From positions 1 through 12,962 of the forward strand of contig PXCX01000345.1 of NCBI GenBank assembly GCA_003565195.1: a DNA stretch of 12,962 nt, read 5' to 3'. The translations under genes and the position numbers were made by a program. The notes beneath the pieces were generated by a model. It was not told the origin of the DNA, searched no databases, and saw only the letters and a program-made list of their open reading frames with translations. Origin of the DNA: PVC group bacterium (GTDB lineage Bacteria > Verrucomicrobiota > Kiritimatiellia > CAIKKV01 > PXCX01). This document shows, in pieces, positions 7,553-12,962 of this stretch (positions within the stretch are counted from its first letter, which is position 1; each line of letters begins with the position of its first letter).

Positions 7553-9477
7553 AGATCCGGAATTGGAACCCAGGAACGCAGCTCGCGCACGCGTTCAAAA
7601 GCCTTTTGCGCGCCGCGCCGATCATTCATGTTGATGCGTAACTTTCCAACTTCATACCAGAGCAGATAATTGTTCGGATCCAGTTGAGCGGCATACGAAA
7701 TCGCGTTTTCACCCAAGCGGGCCGCATCCCAGGTTTGCGCCAAAAAACAGCGCCGCCCGAATTCGAACCATGCCTGCCATGAGGTAGGCGCCCAGGCAAC
7801 AGCATGCATGAGTTCCGGCAACGACGCATGCGGCAAGGCATTCGGATTATCGCCGCGATGCATACGGCGCCATGCCGGCGCCGCCATCAAAACCACTACC
7901 AGACACCAGACGGCACAACACCGGGCGCCGGCCGATGACGCTTCGCGGTTCGCCACACTTGACGGCGCCGCCAAACCGAAGCCCGCCAGCGAGGCCAAAA
8001 CAACGGCATATAACGGTATATGATGCGGAAAATCAACCAATCCATGCACACCCGCCACCGTCACAGCGCCAAGCGTCACCCCGACAAAAAAATCCCTGTC
8101 GCAGACCGACGCCGCCGGTATCCCAGCGCTGCCGGTCTCCGCAATCGATCGTTCCGCCGCGGATTTACAGCCGCCGGTTCGAATCCCCAGCGCGCGTAAC
8201 CATGCCACCACCCATACCGCCGCCAGGAACGTCCCCACGATGCCGGTCTCGGCCAATAATTGCAAATACTGGTTCGAAGCATGCGTACGCGACTCGCGAC
8301 GCGAACCCAGACGATGCTGGGGGTAGACGGTACGCAACGCATTGGCGCCCGCGCCAATCAGTGGATAATGCCGCCATATAATGTAGGTGTCTTGCCAGGC
8401 TTCAAAACGGGTTTGCGCAGTGAGCGCCGTCAGCGGCTGCCGAACCCAGTCAGCCAGCCGCGCGCGAACCGGCGCCGGCGACCGCCACAAAATGACGGCC
8501 ACCAAAAGCATGCCGATTACCGGAATAAAAACCGCCATCCATAACCGTTGCCGGCGCTCCGGCCGGAGACCGCCGTCAAGAGATACCGCCCGGGTCGCTT
8601 GACCACCCCGCAATGGATCGGGGCCGACAAACAGCGCGCGATAAAACTTCCATAACCCGACAACCAAAATGCCGCAGACAAATGCCAGAAAGCCACCCCG
8701 CGATTGGCTCATGATTAACGCGAAGATCATTAAACAAACCCCCGCCATCATCAGCACCGCATGCAACCATCGCCGCGCCACAAGATCGTCGACCCAGAGC
8801 ACCATCGACGGCACGGCCAGCAACGCCAGGAAACCGGCGAAATGGTTGCGATTGGCAAAACAAGCCATCGGGCCCGGCTGCGATACGGGAATCGGCAGTA
8901 CCCACCAGAGCGTATGTTCCTGCGGCACCAGCGTCTGCCCGATATAACCGACGGCGCCAATCAAAACCCCGAGCAACACCAAAAAACGCAGGTAAACCCG
9001 ACGCATACGCATGCCCATGCCTGCCGTCAACATGACAAACGATAAAACACAAACCGTCAGCACCATCATCCGTAAAGTTCCGCCTAAATTGCGGCTCAAC
9101 GCAAACCGGCGGACCGGCGTCGACACTAAATCCAATTGTTCCGCTTGTTGAAAGCGCGACAAGGCCTCCAGGTTTTGAGCATGCCGCAACCCGCCGTGAA
9201 ACACGCTGAAACCGACCGGCACCGGGATGGTGGTAATCACCAAAAATAATAAGAATATAGCCCCCGCCCCTCCGACCGCGCGAACCCGGGACGTACCATT
9301 TTCAGGCGAACATGACGCCAACACCGTCCAGACCAAGGCCAACCCTACGGCAGCCAACGTGATCGCACCCGGCACAATCCCGCCGCCCATCACGGCCAGC
9401 CATATAACCGTCAGCATGAGCGTCCAAAGCGCGACACGATTTGGCCAGCGCGAGTTGCTCACTGCATAATTATTCAT
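7549..9477 (-). CDS. O-antigen polymerase/ligase (Wzy/WaaL family) with C-terminal TPR tail
   Basis: 642 residues. Many transmembrane segments fill residues 15-530. Family motifs are in order: FANRNHFAGF (207-216), QSRGGF (258-263), RFEAW (357-361), and then THASNQYLQLLAETG with EXG-type ending (398-412) in the large periplasmic loop, followed by more membrane segments and GLVDFPHHIP (479-488). This is the Wzy_C/O-antigen ligase layout: such enzymes join undecaprenyl-linked glycan units into polymers or transfer them to an acceptor at the outer face of the inner membrane. After the last membrane segment (about 521-534) a soluble tail (about 550-640) has one or two TPR-like units (SWQAWFEFGRRCFLAQTWDAA, LDPNNYLLWYEVGKL). 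The start is 15 bp after the poly-Pro gene, without a clear Shine-Dalgarno sequence. Polymerase and ligase cannot be told apart from sequence. Confidence 0.9.
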   Translation of the reverse strand: MNNYAVSNSRWPNRVALWTLMLTVIWLAVMGGGIVPGAITLAAVGLALVWTVLASCSPENGTSRVRAVGGAGAIFLLFLVITTIPVPVGFSVFHGGLRHAQNLEALSRFQQAEQLDLVSTPVRRFALSRNLGGTLRMMVLTVCVLSFVMLTAGMGMRMRRVYLRFLVLLGVLIGAVGYIGQTLVPQEHTLWWVLPIPVSQPGPMACFANRNHFAGFLALLAVPSMVLWVDDLVARRWLHAVLMMAGVCLMIFALIMSQSRGGFLAFVCGILVVGLWKFYRALFVGPDPLRGGQATRAVSLDGGLRPERRQRLWMAVFIPVIGMLLVAVILWRSPAPVRARLADWVRQPLTALTAQTRFEAWQDTYIIWRHYPLIGAGANALRTVYPQHRLGSRRESRTHASNQYLQLLAETGIVGTFLAAVWVVAWLRALGIRTGGCKSAAERSIAETGSAGIPAASVCDRDFFVGVTLGAVTVAGVHGLVDFPHHIPLYAVVLASLAGFGLAAPSSVANREASSAGARCCAVWCLVVVLMAAPAWRRMHRGDNPNALPHASLPELMHAVAWAPTSWQAWFEFGRRCFLAQTWDAARLGENAISYAAQLDPNNYLLWYEVGKLRINMNDRRGAQKAFERVRELRSWVPIPDL

Positions 9478-9492
9478 TGCTGCTGAGACGTA

Positions 9493-11535
9493 TCAGATTA
9501 ACGCCGGACACGGTGGCGGTGGTGGTGGCGGCGGCGGCGGCGGCGGCGGAGGCGGTGGTGGAGGAGGCGGCGGTGGAGGAGGCGGCGGGGGAGGAGGCGG
9601 CGGGGGATCAGGAAAGCGTATATCGGGCGGTGTAATCACGGGAATATCCTCGAACGGATCGTAGGGCTCGACCGGCGGTTCGACCGGCGGCTCAACCGGA
9701 TCGATATCCAGCAGGCATATCCGGTACGGTATCCTGATGACCAGCATCTCCAAATCCGCCGCCATACTTACCACGCGGAATCCCGCAAACTCATCAGCCG
9801 TTTCCGGCGACGCACGCCAGCGTTGCTCATTCCGCGGAATATCCGTTCCCCAACCGCCACCGCCCCGATTGCGTTGATCCGGATGCTCGGCGCCGACAGG
9901 ACACGACAACCATTCGGCAACGTTGCCGCTGAGATCGTATATCCCGTAAAGATTCCGGTTGGTCCCCGTCGTCTCACCCATGATTTCGGTAGCGCCGTCG
10001 AAATAGCCCACCGGCGTCGTCCCTCGCACCGGCGTCTCGTGATAGTTGGCATCGAGCGGCGTAACTTCATCCCGTCCGAAACCGTATGCCACGTTGGTGA
10101 CCCCATTCCAGGCGGCCGCCTTGTAATACTCGTTGAACATATCGGCGCGCGAAACCAAGCCGGTGGTGTTGTCCATCGGCAACCGATATCCTTTAATATC
10201 GAGCCACGCTTGCCGTTCCGCCACCGTAAAACGGCCTTGCGCCCAGTTGGTGGGATAACTGGTCACCGGCGCCCAGTCCAAACGGTTCGTTCCTTCACCG
10301 TAACAAAGCGATTCGGCGCCGCGTCCCGATTTAAGGGTCAGCCAGTTGCAATATTTTACGGCCCCAAACCAACTGACACCCGTAACCGGATGATTCGAAT
10401 AGGTATGACCGGCTTGCGGGACATCCTCTGACACGCGGTAACGCCAACCGGTCGGCGCGCCACCGTCATATTCAAGAACACTTTTGCCGATCTGAAACAG
10501 TTCATGTTTTCCGGCGCGCATCTCCGGATTGATCCAGACATCACCGTTGGCGCCGTAAAACATGTGTCGCCCACGCAGACTATCGGCGTGCGCCTGGGCA
10601 TCGTTTAGAAATTGCACGAAATCGGCATTGGTCACCGGATAACGCGACATATAAAAACTATATTCCGGACCACCCGGCTGGCCTCCCCCGGGAATTAGAC
10701 GCCAGTTACGCTCGACCGCCGGAATCTCGCGTTCCATTCGCTCCAACGGCGCTACAAGAACCTCCAGCTCATCGCCATCACGACGATATTGTGCGTTGCC
10801 AAGATAAAGCATGCCGCCGTCGAAAATGCCCTTGCGCGCTTCGCCCAGCACCAAGACGCCTTCCCCGAAATCCCAGCGCGGAAAGCCGTGAACGATATCC
10901 GGGGAGGCATCCTCCAACCCAAGCCGCGGCACGAACCTGTCGGCGCCGGGCCAGAACACGAAAACCAGTTCACCGTAACCCTGCCCAACATACAACAGCA
11001 GGTCGACACCGGGTTGCACATCGGCATAGCGCGCTCGCGGCAGACCATCCGGCAACAGTTGCAACCAGTCATTGAGATCGCCATGCACCATCCCCGGCGG
11101 ACGCCGTAACAAGGCATCGAGATCGGTTGTCCGCGCCCCGCCATGGGCCCACGGCAACCCGAGCCGTAACGTCAGCTCGCTCGATAAACCGTACGCCTCC
11201 AGATCGCGATCCGGCCGATGTAAGTGCAGCGGAACCTCTCCGGCGCCAATGCTGCCCGGCAAGGTTTCGAACGGAGCGTCACAATTGAGATAGGCTTCCG
11301 GCAGCGGTTCCGGATCGGTCGCGGCAGCCGATGGCTCAGTCTCCGGCGGCGCAACCCCCTGCGCCGGCGGCACGGGATCGGACACCCGTTCCGGCGCCGA
11401 CACGGTAACCGGATCGCCGACAGAAACAATCGGCTGCGCATAAAAAAAACGACCCGCCATCACCACGCTGCCCGCCAACAGTAAAACGGCCAGACTCCGC
11501 AAGTATTGATGGCGTTGTAAACGGAACCGTTTCAT
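9493..11535 (-). CDS. Anchored FGE/SUMF1-fold protein with poly-proline C-terminus (680 aa)
   Basis: An N-terminal hydrophobic segment (about 14-30) acts as signal peptide or membrane anchor, then a Pro-rich linker. Residues about 84-260 resemble the domain found N-terminal in planctomycete/verrucomicrobial repeat proteins (DUF7948-like): ARYADVQPGVDLLLYVGQ, then a PGAD motif. An FGE-sulfatase (SUMF1, C-type-lectin-like) domain spans about 276-591, with SRYPVTNADFVQFLN, HPVTGVSWFGAVKYCNWLT, GYRLP, YDLSGNVAEWLS and GFRVVS. The cysteines needed for formylglycine formation are absent from the RGGGGW-to-GFRVV segment, so binding or structure is likelier than catalysis. The tail has PVEP repeats (about 613-624), then 32 consecutive Pro (644-675) and CPALI. 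The ATG is preceded by AAAGGGA at good spacing. No sorting signal is visible. Role in the EPS locus is unknown; it is plausibly an extracytoplasmic partner of the polymerase. Confidence 0.92.
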   Translation of the reverse strand: MKRFRLQRHQYLRSLAVLLLAGSVVMAGRFFYAQPIVSVGDPVTVSAPERVSDPVPPAQGVAPPETEPSAAATDPEPLPEAYLNCDAPFETLPGSIGAGEVPLHLHRPDRDLEAYGLSSELTLRLGLPWAHGGARTTDLDALLRRPPGMVHGDLNDWLQLLPDGLPRARYADVQPGVDLLLYVGQGYGELVFVFWPGADRFVPRLGLEDASPDIVHGFPRWDFGEGVLVLGEARKGIFDGGMLYLGNAQYRRDGDELEVLVAPLERMEREIPAVERNWRLIPGGGQPGGPEYSFYMSRYPVTNADFVQFLNDAQAHADSLRGRHMFYGANGDVWINPEMRAGKHELFQIGKSVLEYDGGAPTGWRYRVSEDVPQAGHTYSNHPVTGVSWFGAVKYCNWLTLKSGRGAESLCYGEGTNRLDWAPVTSYPTNWAQGRFTVAERQAWLDIKGYRLPMDNTTGLVSRADMFNEYYKAAAWNGVTNVAYGFGRDEVTPLDANYHETPVRGTTPVGYFDGATEIMGETTGTNRNLYGIYDLSGNVAEWLSCPVGAEHPDQRNRGGGGWGTDIPRNEQRWRASPETADEFAGFRVVSMAADLEMLVIRIPYRICLLDIDPVEPPVEPPVEPYDPFEDIPVITPPDIRFPDPPPPPPPPPPPPPPPPPPPPPPPPPPPPPPPPCPALI
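9511..9606 (-). repeat. 96-bp poly-proline tract built from 15-bp tandem units and a CCG run
   Basis: Read on the coding strand, the tract is 32 Pro codons in a row. The first part is tandem copies of a 15-bp unit (CCC CCG CCG CCT CCT, twice, then CCA CCG CCG CCT CCT). A partial copy and seven CCG codons follow, then mixed CCA/CCG codons. This layout shows growth by unit duplication and by triplet slippage. Changes of 3 or 15 bp would preserve the reading frame. Confidence 0.95.
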
Positions 11536-11546
11536 GCCATTGTCCC

Positions 11547-11561
11547 TTTCAACGATTGAAA
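11547..11561. promoter_or_regulatory. Inverted repeat next to the ribosome binding site of the 680-aa gene
   Basis: TTTCAA-cga-TTGAAA is a perfect 6-bp inverted repeat in the 87-bp gap upstream of the 680-aa gene. It adjoins the Shine-Dalgarno AAAGGGA and sits at the predicted transcription start, so it could be an operator or a small hairpin at the mRNA 5' end. Chance cannot be excluded for so short a repeat. Confidence 0.35.
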
Positions 11562-11564
11562 CCT

Positions 11565-11593
11565 ATATTCTCATATCCAGCCAAGAAAATCAA
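11565..11593 (-). promoter_or_regulatory. Candidate extended -10 promoter for the 680-aa gene
   Basis: The minus strand has TTGATT (11593-11588), 17 bases, then GAATAT (11570-11565), with TGA immediately before the -10 as in extended -10 promoters. The -35 matches 4 of 6 and the -10 3 of 6. It is correctly placed about 30 bp upstream of the start codon. The call is tentative; transcription from the pseudopilin genes could also continue, as no terminator hairpin is visible after 11623. Confidence 0.35.
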
Positions 11594-11622
11594 GCGCGCA
11601 ATGAAGTTTTGCCAATCAAAAA

Positions 11623-12285
11623 TCAATAATCCGCAATTCCGCGCTGTCTGATTGCGCGCGGCAACACAACCGTTCGCCGCCATGTCTGCTCAGGAGCGCC
11701 GGACGCGGACAGTTTCAAGGTTAAGACAACGGCAGCCGGCAACTCGACTTCATTATCCCAGGATTCCTTTCCCGCGCCCGTCGCTTGTCGTGGTGTGGAC
11801 GCTGCCAAATCGTCTGGATCAAGATAGCTGATCGTCAGCGAATCAACGTTTTCAATCCATATCTCAGCCCGTTCCGGCGGCAGCTCGTCAAACAACCATG
11901 TCTCGCGCAAAATCGCCCGTTCGCGCGGATCAAACCAGTAACGAACATATCCCGGAACGAATCCATCATAATTGGCCGAAGCAACAACCGTCGCCGGTAT
12001 GATTATTTCATCGGAAGACCCGTGCAAGGGCAAGCGGTCGCCGGATGTCCACGTATCGGAGCCGGCATAAAACGGTTCGGCATTCATCAGATCGCGTTCC
12101 CAAACGGCCAGTCCCGGCAGGCCACCGGCTTCAAGCCGCAAATGATCGCGCGCGGTTTGCCATGTCCGGATACCGGCCGCCAGCACGGCGCCAATCGCGG
12201 TGATCAGCATGGCCAGAATCAAGCTGGCCACCAGTAATTCGATCAACGTAAAACCGGTGTGCCCGTTTTTATTGGAGTTGACCAA
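11623..12285 (-). CDS. gspJ: GspJ-like minor pseudopilin with TTG start
   Basis: 220 residues. A type IV prepilin signal is clear: short polar leader, cleavage after Gly11, mature N-terminus FTLIELLVASLILAML with Glu at +5, then the hydrophobic helix. The remainder, including a WERDLMNAEPF segment after the helix and a C-terminal beta-rich region, fits the minor pseudopilin GspJ of type II secretion in size and layout; PilW-like proteins are the alternative. Such pseudopilins sit at the tip of the periplasmic pseudopilus. There is no usable ATG: the frame is closed by a TAA just upstream, and the only common start before the prepilin motif is TTG at 12285, five bases after the gspG stop, with AAAAGGG touching it. 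Translation is therefore probably coupled to gspG. The usual gspH, gspI and gspK partners are not present. Confidence 0.85.
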   Translation of the reverse strand: MVNSNKNGHTGFTLIELLVASLILAMLITAIGAVLAAGIRTWQTARDHLRLEAGGLPGLAVWERDLMNAEPFYAGSDTWTSGDRLPLHGSSDEIIIPATVVASANYDGFVPGYVRYWFDPRERAILRETWLFDELPPERAEIWIENVDSLTISYLDPDDLAASTPRQATGAGKESWDNEVELPAAVVLTLKLSASGAPEQTWRRTVVLPRAIRQRGIADY

Positions 12286-12290
12286 CCCTT

Positions 12291-12725
12291 TTATTTCCAG
12301 TTAGCTATGTCGGCCGCCGTCCCGTCCTGGCCATCGGCGCCAGCCGACCATAGATCAAAACCGTTGGGATTGTGGCGGCCGGGAAAACGATAGCGGTAAG
12401 GCCGATTCCAGGGATCGATGGGCTCGTTTTCAAGGAACGGCCCCTCCCAACCACCGACACGAGCCGACTGCAACAGCACATCCAGCCCCTCGGATTCGCT
12501 TGGAAATCGGTTGTTATGCAATCGATAAAGCTGCAATGCAACGGTAATATTGGCAATATCGCCGGCGGCAATATTGGTTTTGGCGGCATCCGAAGCTGGC
12601 CAGATACGCGGCAAGACCATACCGGCCAATGCCGCGATGATTATGGTTACAATCATCATTTCGACCAACGTGAAACCGGCGGCTTTCCGAAGGCCTATGA
12701 CACGTAGAGGTTTCATGCCTGACAT
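12291..12725 (-). CDS. gspG: Major pseudopilin GspG (type II secretion)
   Basis: 144 residues at most. The prepilin motif has cleavage after Gly17, mature start FTLVEMMIV with Glu at +5, and a hydrophobic helix. The globular part is a near-textbook GspG: LYRLHNNRFPSESEGLDVLL, a GPFL segment, IDPWNRPYRYRFPGRHNP, and FDLWSAGADGQDG, whose acidic residues form the conserved calcium site in GspG structures. GspG is the main subunit of the pseudopilus that pushes substrates through the outer-membrane secretin, after processing by prepilin peptidase GspO/PilD. The start is ambiguous: ATG at 12725 gives MSG, ATG at 12716 gives MKP. A TATAAT overlaps the first ATG, so if that promoter is real, 12716 is the true start. 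Some GspG-like pseudopilins also work in related non-T2SS assemblies. Confidence 0.93.
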   Translation of the reverse strand: MSGMKPLRVIGLRKAAGFTLVEMMIVTIIIAALAGMVLPRIWPASDAAKTNIAAGDIANITVALQLYRLHNNRFPSESEGLDVLLQSARVGGWEGPFLENEPIDPWNRPYRYRFPGRHNPNGFDLWSAGADGQDGTAADIANWK

Positions 12726-12753
12726 TATACCCTATTTGCCCGTCATCCGTCCA
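12724..12753 (-). promoter_or_regulatory. Candidate promoter overlapping the gspG 5' end
   Basis: The minus strand reads TGGACG (12753-12748), 18 bases, then a perfect TATAAT (12729-12724). The start site would fall at about 12717-12716, right at the second in-frame ATG of gspG, giving a leaderless or nearly leaderless message. The -35 matches 4 of 6. The first ATG (12725) overlaps the -10, so the perfect hexamer could also be partly coincidental. Confidence 0.45.
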
Positions 12754-12790
12754 GTCCCCTGGCGTTCAGGGCCAAACGCATCTAATTTAT

Positions 12791-12920
12791 CGAGCAAGGG
12801 TATCCGAGAAAAGGGTGGCGGTTAAGAAGGCGAGTAAGTGCGGCTTCGCACGCTATGGACGCTTAACCGTACGCTTAAACGCACACTTCCTCGAAACCCT
12901 TACTCGGATACCCTTCGTCG
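12791..12920. repeat. 130-bp imperfect inverted-repeat (foldback) element upstream of gspG
   Basis: The arms AAGGGTATCCGAG (12796-12808) and CTCGGATACCCTT (12903-12915) are perfect 13-bp inverted copies. The pairing extends outward three bases at the tips (CGA/TCG) and inward through AAGGGT/ACCCTT with a one-base bulge. Further in, CGAGTAAGTGCG (12831-12842) pairs with CGCACACTTCCTCG (12880-12893) with a bulge. Two competing inner pairings exist: CGGTTAAG (12819-12826) with CTTAACCG (12862-12869), and a GTGCG-gctt-CGCAC hairpin (12838-12851). No coding frame or target-site duplication is obvious. The stretch 12726-12962 holds no gene I can support, only this element and the gspG promoter candidate. 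It could be a MITE-like or REP-like repeat, or a structured RNA or terminator. Confidence 0.85.
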
Positions 12921-12962
12921 ATCAACTTAATCGATCCGCAGGGGCGAAATGGTCCGTCAGAA

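Noticed and set aside
7872..8381. 169-aa Pro/Arg-rich open frame on the plus strand
   Set aside because: It is antisense to the conserved periplasmic loop of the polymerase gene; low-complexity Pro/Arg/Thr composition marks it as a shadow frame.
8576..9052. 158-aa open frame on the minus strand within the polymerase gene
   Set aside because: It is out of frame with the polymerase membrane segments and family motifs, has no recognisable domain, and is explained by GC-rich codon structure.
9441..9635. Plus-strand frame encoding a poly-Ala/Val/Glu run
   Set aside because: It is simply the complement of the poly-proline tract.
9481..9640. Frameshift within the proline tract hiding a PEP-CTERM tail
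   Set aside because: I read the two other minus-strand frames past the tract. One stops almost at once (TAA five codons on) and the other ends in LIRLSSNE and a stop; neither has a hydrophobic helix or basic end.
12791..12920. tRNA-like cloverleaf in the foldback element
   Set aside because: The nested hairpins look cloverleaf-like, but there is no T-loop GTTCGANNC motif, no 7-bp acceptor stem geometry and the element is too long.
12926..12962. Start of a plus-strand gene at the ATG at 12949
   Set aside because: AGGGG lies four bases upstream of the ATG, but only four codons remain in the window, so nothing can be supported.
1..12962. CRISPR array, rRNA, IS transposase or integrase
   Set aside because: No regularly spaced direct repeats, no rRNA-like conserved segments, and no transposase or recombinase motifs were seen on either strand.

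Overview
This window is a compact, one-directional stretch of an envelope/exopolysaccharide locus: every credible gene lies on the minus strand, so transcription runs from position 12962 towards position 1. The organism is a diderm (Gram-negative-type) bacterium. The evidence is a polysaccharide-export lipoprotein, an outer-membrane beta-barrel with a C-terminal Phe, type II secretion-type pseudopilins and an exosortase. GC-rich coding DNA, long TPR proteins, and an SUMF1/FGE-fold protein carrying a planctomycete/verrucomicrobial-looking N-terminal domain suggest the Planctomycetota-Verrucomicrobiota-Chlamydiota group (for example Kiritimatiellota or Lentisphaerota). That placement is inference, not proof.

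Layout in transcription order. First comes a 130-bp foldback (inverted-repeat) element at 12791-12920. It is followed by gspG and a gspJ-like gene (12725-11623), which form a tight pseudopilin pair. After an 87-bp gap with a candidate promoter there is a 680-aa anchored protein (11535-9493) with an FGE-fold domain and a tail of 32 consecutive prolines. Next, 15 bp away, is a Wzy/WaaL-type O-antigen polymerase/ligase with a C-terminal TPR tail (9477-7549). A 121-aa membrane protein overlaps it by 4 bp (7552-7187), and a divergent 117-aa relative of that protein follows (7120-6767). A strong sigma70-like promoter at 6680-6652 with a leader of about 130 nt precedes an outer-membrane beta-barrel gene (6512-4983). 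That gene is followed 19 bp later by a 1396-aa exosortase-TPR fusion (4963-773). A 123-bp AT-rich gap with another candidate promoter leads into a Wza-like polysaccharide export lipoprotein (649 to beyond the left edge).

The combination of exosortase, O-antigen polymerase/ligase-like protein, outer-membrane barrel and Wza-like exporter matches the known pattern of exosortase genes embedded in exopolysaccharide loci. In that pattern, exosortase processes C-terminal sorting signals on secreted proteins while the EPS machinery makes the extracellular matrix. The unusual parts are the fusion of the exosortase to about 1,050 residues of TPR-like repeats predicted to be periplasmic, the poly-Pro-tailed FGE-fold protein, the pair of small related membrane proteins, and several unusual translation or transcription start arrangements. 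No gene in the window carries a recognisable PEP-CTERM-like sorting signal, so any substrates must be encoded elsewhere.
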